In this document: positions 46,020-55,576 of the stretch, in pieces
Layout: each line of letters starts with the position of its first letter
How positions within the stretch are numbered: position 1 is the first letter of the stretch
Assembly: GCF_008710285.1 (NCBI RefSeq)
Contig: NZ_VYQF01000001.1
Location: forward strand, 62,001 to 126,000
DNA: 64,000 nucleotides
Source of the DNA: Ginsengibacter hankyongi
GTDB taxonomy: Bacteria > Bacteroidota > Bacteroidia > Chitinophagales > Chitinophagaceae
Reading direction: 5' to 3'
Notes under the pieces: generated by a model
Database searches by the model: none
The model's input: only the letters and a program-made list of their open reading frames with translations
Told to the model about the DNA's origin: nothing
Translations under genes and position numbers: made by a program

Positions 46020-46745
46020 ATAAGTTAAATTTTATTTGACTTTGGTTTGCAGCAGTGGTTGGAAATTTTCTTTACTCACCAGCAGGATAATTTCTGCGTT
46101 TTCTATATACTTTAGAGCCTATATATTAAAGGATGTAACTGGTGGTAATTGATGAGCATTTACGGATTTAATTATAAAAGGCTCGCCTGTAAGGATTTCC
46201 ATCTTCAGCCAACACAATCGTTTATTTTTCATAGCCACACTTACCAGGACTTGCCTTCGGCTCAGGTCATTAAAATATGCAATTATCAGCCATTAGGTAA
46301 AGCAGAAAATACCCGTCTTTCACCGTCGCAACTTGGTAGCAACATTCCGGTATTGAGTCGACATCACTCAACGACGTTTCCATAACTAGATTTTTACCTT
46401 CTCTTCAGTATAAAAAGTATTTGCATTAAACTACCTGACACCCTTACTGTCAGTTAAAAATTGTTGCCGGTTTTTAATGGCATCATCTCCCTGCCCAATG
46501 CAGATATAAGATGCTGTACCCGTATAGTTAGAGCTGTCTGATTAACTTGAGTCAATTTTCGGCCAGTGGTCCACAGATTTTCTACCAAAATACTGTCTTT
46601 ATTGATATGGGGTGGGAGTGGAACAAAGCATACAAAGCCAATAAATGCGAACAGTGGCGGTGCGACATATACGGACTGGCAACTTCCTTATCGGGCGTTC
46701 GCCGAAGATCAGTAACATCAGTTCTACCTACATGAAAATTAATTC
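46020..46745 (-). pseudogene. Decayed 3' part of a GH95-like glycoside hydrolase
   Basis: The 1.25-kb gap between SusC and the first propeller gene contains a leftward, frame-broken sequence. Readable pieces in order are SPYMSHRHCSHLLALYALF, YTGTASYICIGQGDDAI, NANTFYTEE, MLLPSCDGERRVFSALPNG, AEGKSW and ILTGEPFIIKSVN. They match in order the C-terminal third of GH95-type proteins (HRH-SHL, MLLQS-G-RVFPALP, LAGEP). Several stops and frame changes separate them, and the first two thirds are gone. Coordinates are approximate; faint similarity may continue to about 45985. An intact GH95 remains at 57510-59750. Confidence 0.65.
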
Positions 46746-46822
46746 CGTTATGTTTTTGAGAAGCATACACTACCATACCTATATGACCTATATGACCACT
46801 ACCTGTAAACTTTTCCTCGGTA

Positions 46823-47980
46823 CTATTTCCCCCCAACAGCAGGTATTTTCAGTGGAACCGCGACATTAATGGAATATTGCCTATGATTTATCCCCAATGC
46901 GCCAAACAATAAAACCGGCAATCCATTTTCGGTGTATAAGCAGGGCCGTTCCAGTTTGTCTTCTGAAAGAGTTCCATCATCCATCTGTACGTGATTGGGC
47001 ATTACTTTGGGATATTTTGTTGGCAGCCAATCAATCCCATTTGTCGAACTAAGCAAGGCCAACGCACCTGCCTCCCCTGTAAACTTTCCTACCACATCCC
47101 TTACGATGGCATAATTGCTTTTTTTGTAGCTCCATAAATAAGGGTCTTCTGCAACCATCCATTCTTTGCCTCCATCCTTCGCTTCAAAAACAGGTGACGG
47201 GTGTTTCACAAAAGGTCCCAATAACGATTTTGAAAAGGCTACACCAAATCTTACCCGGCCTCCTTTCATGGTGCCATTTTTCGCTACTTGTTTGTAGATC
47301 AGGATTACTTCCCCCTTTGAATCAACCGTGATAGCAGGATTGGATACCAACAATGCATCATAAGCAGTTGAATCTTTACTGACATCCAAGACGGGCTGAT
47401 CAAAGCGTTGCCAATCTCCTTCAGGATCATCCGTTACTGCTACGCCTATTCGCTGGTTGTTTCGGTATTCCCACCAGTTGGGGTTATCGTATGATGTGTT
47501 TGGTTGAACAAAAGATCTGCCTGTTGACCCCATGTAAAAAAGATAGTATTTCCCATTATACTGAATGACGGCTGGATTATGGGTACAAACGCCATCCCAA
47601 TATTGATTGCCACGTGCCGGAAAAACTACTTTTACATGGCGATAAGGACCTTCGGGTTTGTCTGATTTTGCCAGGGCTATTTCAGAATTTGTAATCCAGG
47701 CTTCATGGCCACACGCTTTTGGCCATCGGCTATACAACATATAAAACTTTCCGTTTTTGCCCTTTGTAACAGAACCGCACCAAATATTGTAGTTGGAGTC
47801 AACGAACTTATTTTTTTCAGGAAGCGGTTGCACCATGGAACTGATATCAACTTCATCCATTGAAACCAGGTTGCCTTTTTTGTCCAGTTTAGGATACTGA
47901 GCAAATGAGGGAATACAAAAACCAATCTGCAAAAACGTAAATACAATTTTCAGGGCATTTTTAAACTGTAAAGAAAACAT
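46823..47980 (-). CDS. Exported five-bladed beta-propeller glycosidase (GH43/GH117-like), paralog A
   Basis: A 385-residue exported protein with repeated blade motifs typical of the GH43/GH117-like propeller clan: GKFYMLYSRWP, THNPAVIQYNGKYYLFYMG, NNQRIGVAVTDDPEG, VSNPAITV and MVAEDPYLW. The N-terminus has a signal peptide ending near PSFAQ. It resembles the next gene throughout, so the two arose by duplication. The exact family and linkage specificity cannot be assigned by eye; an exo-acting uronidase, galactosidase or arabinosidase is possible. Confidence 0.82.
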   Translation of the reverse strand: MFSLQFKNALKIVFTFLQIGFCIPSFAQYPKLDKKGNLVSMDEVDISSMVQPLPEKNKFVDSNYNIWCGSVTKGKNGKFYMLYSRWPKACGHEAWITNSEIALAKSDKPEGPYRHVKVVFPARGNQYWDGVCTHNPAVIQYNGKYYLFYMGSTGRSFVQPNTSYDNPNWWEYRNNQRIGVAVTDDPEGDWQRFDQPVLDVSKDSTAYDALLVSNPAITVDSKGEVILIYKQVAKNGTMKGGRVRFGVAFSKSLLGPFVKHPSPVFEAKDGGKEWMVAEDPYLWSYKKSNYAIVRDVVGKFTGEAGALALLSSTNGIDWLPTKYPKVMPNHVQMDDGTLSEDKLERPCLYTENGLPVLLFGALGINHRQYSINVAVPLKIPAVGGK

Positions 47981-48234
47981 GTCTTAAAAGTTTATATTTA
48001 ATAAAAATTTGCTTCAGGTAATAGCTTCAAAAGCACTATTTTACAAATTCTGGCTGAAGAGACGTCCATATTGCATTCTTCCTGGGTCCATTGGCAGTCC
48101 GCAAAATTAATGTTCATCCATCTGTATCTTCTGTTGATCGAGTTTCAGGTTTCCAGAAGTCTAACATCGAAATATACGCATCGTTTTGCCTAAAAGGAAT
48201 GACGACGAATTTGCTCCGTATGCTTTCCACGCCT

Positions 48235-49335
48235 TTATTTTAAGGGTATCTGTACATTGTACGAATGTCCCTGCGTTTCATTTACGGCACAAAGCAAAGC
48301 CACCAGTTTGCCATTTTCGAAGAACAACTGCGGCCTTTCCAACGCTTCCAGTTTTTGGGTGCTTCCATCTGCCCATTTAATATTTAAGTCAGACACCAGA
48401 GGGTGTTTGGCCAGTTTCCAGTCCAATCCATCAAACGAATAAAAAAGCACCAGGCTTCGGCCTGCATTCGTAAAAGAGCCTTTCATATCTTTTACTATGG
48501 CATAATAGCAATTATCCTGATACCAAACAAAAGGGTCCTCTGCCGGAAAGTCAACATCTTCGACGGTAAAAACGGGTTTGTTTTGCTTTAGGAATGGCCC
48601 TTCCGGACGATCGGCAATAGCTGTGAGATGAACCACAGGGCCACCAAAAGGTTGTGGTTTTTTACGGGCAACTGCTTTATAAACCATCAGGAAGCGGCCA
48701 TCAGGCATTTGTGTCACCGAAGGATTGGCCACCATCTGTGCATCATGGGCAGTGGTGTCAGAAGAAATATCAATGATAGGTTTATCAAACCGTTTCCAAG
48801 GTCCGTTAGGGTCATCGGCAATGGCTACCCCGATGCGCTGATTGTTGCGATGTGTCCAGTTCAATTGCGGGCTGGTTATTTTCCCATCTCCAAAATTTCC
48901 CACATAGTAGAGGTAATATTTCCCGTTGAAGAAATGAACCGTCGGATTGTGTGTGTACATTCCATCCCAGTATTCAGCGCCACGATGTGGTAACGCGATA
49001 TCTTTAAACTTAAACGGGCCAAAAGGCGAATCGGAAACAGCATGAGCAACTTCTGAACTAGTGACCCAGGCCGACATTCCATACCTACGTGGCCATCGGG
49101 AATAAAAGAGATGGTATTTCTGGTCGATATGCGATTTGACAAGCGTACCGCCCCAGATATAAGAAGTATCGCTTATGAATTTCGCCGACATGGGTATGGG
49201 TTGAATCATACTACCAATATTTAAATCCTGAGCCTGGGTATTTACCACCGCAAACGACAAAACAATGCAACATAATGCTAGCGGATTTACATTAACTATG
49301 CGCTTCCTATTCATTTCTATTTTTTCATTTTTCAT
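48235..49335 (-). CDS. Exported five-bladed beta-propeller glycosidase (GH43/GH117-like), paralog B
   Basis: This protein is a paralog of the gene at 46823-47980, with corresponding blades KYHLFYSRWPRRYG, THNPTVHFFNGKYYLYYVG, NNQRIGVAIADDPNG, VANPSVTQ and PAEDPFVWY. I start it at the ATG at 49335 (366 residues); an ATG seven codons later (49314) would also yield a signal peptide ending AVVNTQAQ. The frame continues upstream to 49476, but that extension is unlike a signal region. Key segments differ between A and B, so they may act on different sugars. The 254 bases between them hold no clear gene. Confidence 0.82.
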   Translation of the reverse strand: MKNEKIEMNRKRIVNVNPLALCCIVLSFAVVNTQAQDLNIGSMIQPIPMSAKFISDTSYIWGGTLVKSHIDQKYHLFYSRWPRRYGMSAWVTSSEVAHAVSDSPFGPFKFKDIALPHRGAEYWDGMYTHNPTVHFFNGKYYLYYVGNFGDGKITSPQLNWTHRNNQRIGVAIADDPNGPWKRFDKPIIDISSDTTAHDAQMVANPSVTQMPDGRFLMVYKAVARKKPQPFGGPVVHLTAIADRPEGPFLKQNKPVFTVEDVDFPAEDPFVWYQDNCYYAIVKDMKGSFTNAGRSLVLFYSFDGLDWKLAKHPLVSDLNIKWADGSTQKLEALERPQLFFENGKLVALLCAVNETQGHSYNVQIPLK

Positions 49336-49659
49336 GCTAAATATTTTAAAATTTCTGTTATTTAAAGTGTGGCTTAAAACATTCTGGGGCTTTATTTTAA
49401 ACCTCTTATTAACGATCTGCTTCACTACTTGCTCTTCCCCTTCGAGCTGCCAAAATACTACTTCAAATCTAACCATCGACTAACTACGCTACATTCATCG
49501 ACTTTTCGAGTCTCAACATAGACTGCAGGGGATAGTGCCATAAGTCATCTTCGAAAAATACTTACACTATTTTAACTTCACTTTCATAATCCTCTGCAAA
49601 GCATAAGACAATGAAGTTTTTTAGAGATGCTCAATTCTGAAAGGAAATAATGCACGAGT

Positions 49660-51042
49660 TTAACTTTTTGACAGTTTTTGCATCCCACCAAATTTCAATA
49701 TCAACCATCCAACTGGATGCAGAAACGCCATTACAATAAACCACCATGAATACCCTTGACCCTGAACAGCATCTAACACTGGACTAAGAAGAGCATGCAA
49801 CCCTTTATCTAAAAATCCAGTTGCTTTTGAAGAAGTTCCGGAAACCATTGCCGCCACTATTGTGTTCATGAGAATCCCCCCAATTGTACTACCTGCTGCT
49901 ACAATACTAAATACGGTTCCGAGGGAATGCTTTGGTACTACATCTAATACCAACGAGCTGATATTAATTAACCAAGCCAGAGAAGCCATTACCGCACATA
50001 TAGTAATTGTCATTGCGAAATTCAAACCTGTTACCTGGCTGATTAATGGAGAAAGTGGCATTATACAAGCGCAGCCAAGCATGACCCATAACCTGCTTTT
50101 TACAGGCGCTACTCCTTTCTTCACAAGACGGCCCGACAGCCACCCTCCGAGCAAACTTCCAACACCCGCAGCTGCATAAATAACCCAGGTGATTTTCAAC
50201 TCCTCTTGTGAAAGATGCCTGTCACTGCTTAAATATTTGGGAAACCAAAACTGATAAAAATACCAAACCGGGTCAGTGACCAATCTTCCAATCAACAACA
50301 ACCATGTACCCCTGAATAAGAATACCTGCTTCCACGACCAGGTATTTTCTTTTGCTGAATCTGCCGGATCATCTGATGCAGCATCATCGTTGATGAGTTG
50401 AAGTTCAGCTTCAGTAATCAATTTAGATTTTTTCGGTTGCCGATATACCATTATCCATGGAATCAGCCACACCAATCCAGCCATACCGGTGAGTATGAAA
50501 GCCAGCCGCCAACCGGTCCCCTGTCCAAGCCAATTAGCAATAGCGGGCAAAGTGGAAGCATAATTGTAAGTGGCCAGCGGAATTACAATATAAGGCGCTA
50601 TTGTTGCTCCAATGGTTGCTCCCATTGTATAAAGCCCGATAGCAAAAGCCCTTTCCTTTTTTGGAAACCATTCAGACACGGCCTTAGATGCAGCCGGCCA
50701 AATACCTGCCTCCCCTAAACCTAACGCAAATCTGTAAACACTTAAAGAAGCGATACTACTTGCTGCAGCGGTAAGGGTATTTGCAATAGACCACCATGCT
50801 ACAAAAACAAACATGCCTTTTCTTGTTCCTATTTTATCAGAAATGCGTCCGGACAATAAATACGCTATGGTGTATGCAATAAGGAAGATGTTTACTACAT
50901 TGGCATAGTCCTGCTCATTCATATTCAAATCCTTTTGAATAGTAGGCGCTAATGACGACAAGGTTTGCCTATCAATATAATTCAGTACTGCGGCAAAGAA
51001 AAGCAGCACCACAATCCACCAACGCAAATTTTTTATTTTCAT
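49660..51042 (-). CDS. MFS transporter, ExuT-like hexuronate/sugar-acid:H+ symporter
   Basis: A 460-residue inner-membrane protein with about 12 hydrophobic helices. It starts WWIVVLLFFAAVLNYIDRQTLSSLAP, read in parts, and has the MFS loop motif GRISDKIGTRKG and the ACS-family block LGLGEAGIWPAASKAVSEWF. This branch carries galacturonate, glucuronate and related acids. Its presence in the locus suggests that the degraded polysaccharide yields a uronic or aldonic acid. A 183-base gap separates it from the propeller gene downstream. Confidence 0.9.
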   Translation of the reverse strand: MKIKNLRWWIVVLLFFAAVLNYIDRQTLSSLAPTIQKDLNMNEQDYANVVNIFLIAYTIAYLLSGRISDKIGTRKGMFVFVAWWSIANTLTAAASSIASLSVYRFALGLGEAGIWPAASKAVSEWFPKKERAFAIGLYTMGATIGATIAPYIVIPLATYNYASTLPAIANWLGQGTGWRLAFILTGMAGLVWLIPWIMVYRQPKKSKLITEAELQLINDDAASDDPADSAKENTWSWKQVFLFRGTWLLLIGRLVTDPVWYFYQFWFPKYLSSDRHLSQEELKITWVIYAAAGVGSLLGGWLSGRLVKKGVAPVKSRLWVMLGCACIMPLSPLISQVTGLNFAMTITICAVMASLAWLINISSLVLDVVPKHSLGTVFSIVAAGSTIGGILMNTIVAAMVSGTSSKATGFLDKGLHALLSPVLDAVQGQGYSWWFIVMAFLHPVGWLILKFGGMQKLSKS

Positions 51043-51533
51043 TTATTGTCTTTTAATCATTATTGAGCATACATTATTAAGTTAATCGTAAACTGTCATA
51101 GTGAATAGTCACTGGTGAGTGGGCAAAATATGAGAAGTCTGCAATCATCGACCGCTATTCACCATTCACGAGCCATAAACCGATGCGCCAATTCTCACTT
51201 TATGTAGCATTAGTTCCAAATCGGGCGTAATACCGACTTTTGAAAGGTTGCATCCCACCCGGTGTCGTTACAAAAAGGCTTTGAGGAGGTAGGTATATCG
51301 AAGAAATATGCTTTCAACCCAGCTTTCGAAGCAGATATATTCTGCGCCAGCAATATAAGTGAAAGCATAGCAAAACACATACACCTACGAATCTCAGTAT
51401 GGCAATTTTTATTAGAAAGAGTTTAATCATAATATCTTTTAATTTGCTTAAGCTAAAGCAGATCGCTAAAAAACCAACTAGCACATATTTGCTGATTGTA
51501 CGTAATACTATGCATTCAGCTTAACTTTAAAGT
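51043..51533. other. Gap with a short signal-peptide-like frame (51210-51380, minus)
   Basis: On the minus strand a 56-residue frame opens MCFAMLSLILLAQNISASKAG and ends RPIWN. The hydrophobic start resembles a secretion signal. The rest is unrecognised, so this may be the 5' stump of a lost exported enzyme. Nothing else is visible in the gap; a new promoter for the MFS and propeller genes could lie here. Confidence 0.35.
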
Positions 51534-54131
51534 TTACAACTTAACCTTATAACTTTCACTCCATTCACTTTGTATTTCGTATTGTTCAAACACGCACATC
51601 CTTACATAATAAGTTACCCCTTGCTCAAGATCGGGTATATAACAGGCGCCTTTATTTTTTATCTGCACGGTATGTGTATTCAATGAAAAATCCGGCTTGG
51701 TACTGTATTGCACTTCATAGCGATATTCGCCTTTTTCACTACTATAACCTATGCTGATTCCATTTTGAAATGCAGTCACGCCCTTAATTACAGGTGGCAA
51801 CTTACCATAGCTTTTAATGGCTTCATTGTGAATACTCGATTTGGCTTCACCAAAACTATTGATGGCTAAAAGTTGTATTTGGTAAACCTTGCCAATATTA
51901 TTTCCGCCTGATAATTTATCAGTTTCAATATAGTTATCAATGGTATTTACTGTTGAAATATTGAGTTCATTTTCGCCATACAACAATTTATATTCGGTTG
52001 CAAAATTTACGTGGTCAAAAACAACCCGTATTTTGTTTCCATCGTTAAAAACTGCTCTTATAACCGGTTTCTGTGGAACAACATAATAGATGGTGGTATC
52101 CATCAATGTATAGTTGGTAGGACTTACCAATGATATTTTTCTTGCAGCGATTTCCTGGTTAGTTGCTTCATGTTCAAATGATTTGGTAAAAGCAGCATCT
52201 CCGGGATTTACTGTTTCGATGATAATGGTGGATTTCTTTATTGACTGCCCCTCCTTTCCAATATCTTCACAAACCAATTTATATTCCCTTAAAGTGTAAG
52301 CGGGTAAATCCAATTTGTTTCGTGGCTGAAGATTCACTTCGGTATTATTGTTATTATTTTTTACAGTCAGCAACCTGAAGGGTGCGAATTCTTTTCTGAT
52401 AATTTCAAATGCCCTTTTTTTATTCCCGTAAACATCCACCAAGCCCCAATCCCTATTTTGATCTATTTTACTATCCCATGAAATATTGGAAGTACGGTAA
52501 TCACTTCTGTAATCATTGTATGTCCATAAGGAAGCCCCAAAGCAATACTCCCTGTCACGAAACTCGTTGAACATTTTTGGAAAATTTCCGGTGGAAGTAT
52601 TGATGTCTTCACCGATTAAATTACCTCCACATTCCGAAATAAAAATTAATTTACCCGGCTGGTTGTTATGCACTAATTCAACATTCTTCCCCCACCCGCC
52701 ATAGGTATTATAGGGAACAAAATCTCCAAATTGGGAAGGATCTTCCTTTTGATTATTTGCCGTATGGGAAACCAACACCACCAGTCGTGAATTGTCGAGA
52801 CTATCTTTCACAAACTGTATCGCCTTTTCTCCATATTCCATCACTTTTGTATTCCTTCTTTTGTCACCAATTTCGTTGCCTACACACCAGCCGATAATAG
52901 AAGGATGATTGAAGTGATTGCTGACCAATTGACGCATCCATTGCCTTGCAATTGGATTGGCAGGATCCGTTAGTTTGGTAGTACCCCAAAGCGGTATCTC
53001 AGCAATTACCAATATGCCTTTTTCATCCAGGTAATCATACACATCTTTGGGCAGGGGCATATGTGAAAGCCGCGTAATGTTTACACCGAGTGTTTTCATA
53101 TTATCAATGTCCCGTTTAAAAACCTCCGGTTGTAGCGTATTACCTGTAAGCCGGTCATCAGCTACCCAGTTAAGTCCCATCGCCCTTACGGATTCTCCGT
53201 TCAGTAAAAACTTGCCATCGGCAATTTCCACTTTACGGATACCAAAACGATCTTTTATTTCATGAATGATGGTATTTCCTTTTTTTATTTGAACTTTCAG
53301 GTTATACAAATTTGGAAAATCGAAGTGCCATAATTGAACATCTTTTGCGGCGAGCGAAAAATTAATTTCCGCGTTATTAAGATTACTATTCACTACTGAT
53401 ATTTTCTTCGAACCGCTTTTAATCAGCTTGCCTTTAAAACTAAGTTCATACATTAAATCAACCACTTCATTTACCTTGTTACCATTAAAGATAGCCGCAT
53501 TGAAAGTTATTGCAGCAGTGCCCTTTTTAAGATCCGGTGTAGCTGTTATTTTTACAGATTCAATGTGTATTGGATCATCCACCAGCAATGTTACCGGACG
53601 CCTGATGCCACCCCAACTCCAGTAAGCACCACTTCTAAAACTATTGTCGGCACATACCACCAAACAGTTTTTTGCCCCAGTCTTTAATTGTTCGCTGATG
53701 TCAAAATATGTGGAAAAGAATCCACCGGTAACATCGCCAATCAATTGATCATTCAACCAAACTTTGTAGTTGATGCCGACTGCTTCAAAATTCAACCGCA
53801 CGCTTTTTCCGGTTATACCAGCAGGCGAATTAAACACCGTTCTATACCATCCCTTACCTGTAAAATCGGCGTACTCATTTCGGATATCCCAATTACCCGG
53901 CACGGGCAACTGATCCCAACCGGCATCGTTATAGCTGCGGTTAAACCATTGCTGCGTTTCTCCCTTGTCGTAATAATCTGCTTTAAAATTCCACATTCCA
54001 TTGAGGGAAATTTTTTGTCCGGAAATTGATTCCATATTTAAACCTGGTGGAATTTGCTGCGCAAAAAGAAATGACAGACTCCCAATAAAATACGCAAGCA
54101 GAAAAACACTGATTGAAATTATTCGTTTCAT
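51534..54131 (-). CDS. GH2-family glycoside hydrolase with C-terminal FnIII-like domain
   Basis: An 865-residue exported enzyme with the GH2 order: signal peptide, sugar-binding jelly roll (SLNGMWNFKADYYDKG, DFTGKGWYRTVF, VRLNFEAVGINYKVWLNDQ), Ig-like domain, and TIM barrel with the acid/base Glu in GWCVGNEIGD and the nucleophile Glu in FISECGGNL. A C-terminal fibronectin-type-III-like module follows (about 775-865, ending SEWSESYKVKL). The overall pattern is nearest beta-glucuronidase/beta-galactosidase types. It is 65 bases after the esterase gene, in the same transcript. Confidence 0.92.
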   Translation of the reverse strand: MKRIISISVFLLAYFIGSLSFLFAQQIPPGLNMESISGQKISLNGMWNFKADYYDKGETQQWFNRSYNDAGWDQLPVPGNWDIRNEYADFTGKGWYRTVFNSPAGITGKSVRLNFEAVGINYKVWLNDQLIGDVTGGFFSTYFDISEQLKTGAKNCLVVCADNSFRSGAYWSWGGIRRPVTLLVDDPIHIESVKITATPDLKKGTAAITFNAAIFNGNKVNEVVDLMYELSFKGKLIKSGSKKISVVNSNLNNAEINFSLAAKDVQLWHFDFPNLYNLKVQIKKGNTIIHEIKDRFGIRKVEIADGKFLLNGESVRAMGLNWVADDRLTGNTLQPEVFKRDIDNMKTLGVNITRLSHMPLPKDVYDYLDEKGILVIAEIPLWGTTKLTDPANPIARQWMRQLVSNHFNHPSIIGWCVGNEIGDKRRNTKVMEYGEKAIQFVKDSLDNSRLVVLVSHTANNQKEDPSQFGDFVPYNTYGGWGKNVELVHNNQPGKLIFISECGGNLIGEDINTSTGNFPKMFNEFRDREYCFGASLWTYNDYRSDYRTSNISWDSKIDQNRDWGLVDVYGNKKRAFEIIRKEFAPFRLLTVKNNNNNTEVNLQPRNKLDLPAYTLREYKLVCEDIGKEGQSIKKSTIIIETVNPGDAAFTKSFEHEATNQEIAARKISLVSPTNYTLMDTTIYYVVPQKPVIRAVFNDGNKIRVVFDHVNFATEYKLLYGENELNISTVNTIDNYIETDKLSGGNNIGKVYQIQLLAINSFGEAKSSIHNEAIKSYGKLPPVIKGVTAFQNGISIGYSSEKGEYRYEVQYSTKPDFSLNTHTVQIKNKGACYIPDLEQGVTYYVRMCVFEQYEIQSEWSESYKVKL

Positions 54132-54196
54132 GATATTGTAAAAATTAATTTTTATACCGTTTTTAAATTTGTCAAAGAGGAATGATGCACCAATAA

Positions 54197-55012
54197 TTAT
54201 TTAGCTAAACATTTGTAAACATATTTCGCCACCTTTTCTCCAATATCATTTAATCCATCCTGGTTGTAATGCACATTGTCTTTCATCCAATTTCGTTCAA
54301 AGAACAGGTTGGTGTCTTCATACGCTACATATACCCGTTTCATTTTTTTGGCAACGGCCGCCTGTATCTCCCTAACGATATCATTGCCTGCTTTGGGCCT
54401 GCCTGACTGGTATCCTGTTTGAACAATAAAGAAAGGAAGTCTTTTACCATACCTGTTCTTGAAACGTTTGATCAAACTTTCTAAGGATGCTTTAAATGCT
54501 TCGCCTGTTTCTTTGCCATCGTTGATGGCATTGGCATCCCGCTCGCCCTGCATCCAGATGATACCCGTTAATAGAATGCCTGATTTATTGATTGCCTTGT
54601 TTGTTTTTTCAACGGCATCAGTAAACAATTTCCCACTGGTATCCCATGTGCCGTAATTGTCCAGTTCTGCATTTTTGCTACAGGAACTTCCACCCCTTGC
54701 TGCCATTAACACAACTACTTTTTCCTGAGTTAATCCATTCAACGCTTTTGCAAAAGAAGGAAGCATGGTTCCTCCTTTGTTAGTCGTTTCCAGGCTTTTC
54801 CACTTTTGTCCGGCAGGATCTTTTAATAATTTTATTGAATCCAACAACACATCGTATTCATAGGCATTTATACATACATTCAGGTTACTCTTTCTGCTAT
54901 CGCCGTGCCCAACTGCATTGCTTTGTCCGGCCAATAGAAACGACTGCTGTGCATGCACATGATTACTTATCAATAAGAAAATAAACAATAGGTTTTTAAA
55001 TGCAAGTTTCAT
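54197..55012 (-). CDS. SGNH/SASA-domain carbohydrate acetylesterase (CE6-like)
   Basis: A 271-residue exported esterase. The nucleophile block FLLAGQSNAVGHG follows the signal peptide directly. Also seen are the oxyanion Gly/Asn region (MAARGGSSC), IIWMQGERDAN and the C-terminal Asp/His block KDNVHYNQDGLNDIGE. This fits CE6-type or sialate-O-acetylesterase-like enzymes that deacetylate xylan, pectin or similar glycans. The ATG at 55012 begins the signal peptide (MKLAFKNLLFIFLL); the frame opens earlier, but that extension is not signal-like. Confidence 0.87.
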   Translation of the reverse strand: MKLAFKNLLFIFLLISNHVHAQQSFLLAGQSNAVGHGDSRKSNLNVCINAYEYDVLLDSIKLLKDPAGQKWKSLETTNKGGTMLPSFAKALNGLTQEKVVVLMAARGGSSCSKNAELDNYGTWDTSGKLFTDAVEKTNKAINKSGILLTGIIWMQGERDANAINDGKETGEAFKASLESLIKRFKNRYGKRLPFFIVQTGYQSGRPKAGNDIVREIQAAVAKKMKRVYVAYEDTNLFFERNWMKDNVHYNQDGLNDIGEKVAKYVYKCLAK

Positions 55013-55131
55013 GATCGGTATTAGTATTGATCCATCTTTATTGAAATAGCAACATTGTAATTTTCGTCTTTCCCATATACTGCACAAAACAACATCTTAG
55101 GTACACCGTTCTCAATCCATCACTGCGACCT

Positions 55132-55428
55132 TTAGAGCAATGAATTTTTATTTTCCGCTAAATGATACTCTCCTCCCCGAATTAAAATAAAAATATCTCT
55201 ATATACCCCGTTTTTAAAACTCTTTACTGCTGCTTTTGCTTTTTTAATACTTGCAAAAGGTCCATCCGTTCTATCAGCATTTGGCTCGGATAATTTCCCG
55301 GACCACCGATCATTCCCAATGGTTGAAACAAAAAAATCTGCATAGGGCTTATTTGTATTTTGAGCAACACAAACTGAGGCTATTACAAATGAAAAAAATG
55401 AAATAATGATCGATTTAAAAATGGTCAT
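55132..55428 (-). pseudogene. Truncated N-terminus of an exported right-handed beta-helix enzyme
   Basis: A signal peptide (MTIFKSIIISFFSF) is followed by ADFFVSTIGNDRWSGKL, DGPFASIKKAKAAVKSFK and RDIFILIRGGEYHLAE. This is the standard first rungs of right-handed parallel beta-helix proteins (pectate-lyase or glycosidase-like, normally 500-900 residues). The frame then stops after KNSLL at 55132. No further beta-helix sequence exists before the esterase gene, so at least four fifths of the protein has been deleted. Confidence 0.8.
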
Positions 55429-55576
55429 TTTCCTGATTTTCACTCTATACATGCAAGTAATTATTTTTGAATCCATATCCTATAACATTTTTGAATGTTA
55501 TAAAAAATATTAATTAAGTTTATATTTTAAGAAACTGTTAGATTTTTCATTTGGCTCTATCCACCCATTGATAGTA

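Noticed and set aside
46149-46385. 78-codon plus-strand frame in the gap beside SusC
   Set aside because: It is antisense to the GH95-like remnant and shows no protein-like pattern.
47981-48234. Possible gene fragment between the two propeller genes
   Set aside because: A minus-strand stretch reads WKAYGANSSSFLLGKTM, but surrounding frames are broken and no family could be named.
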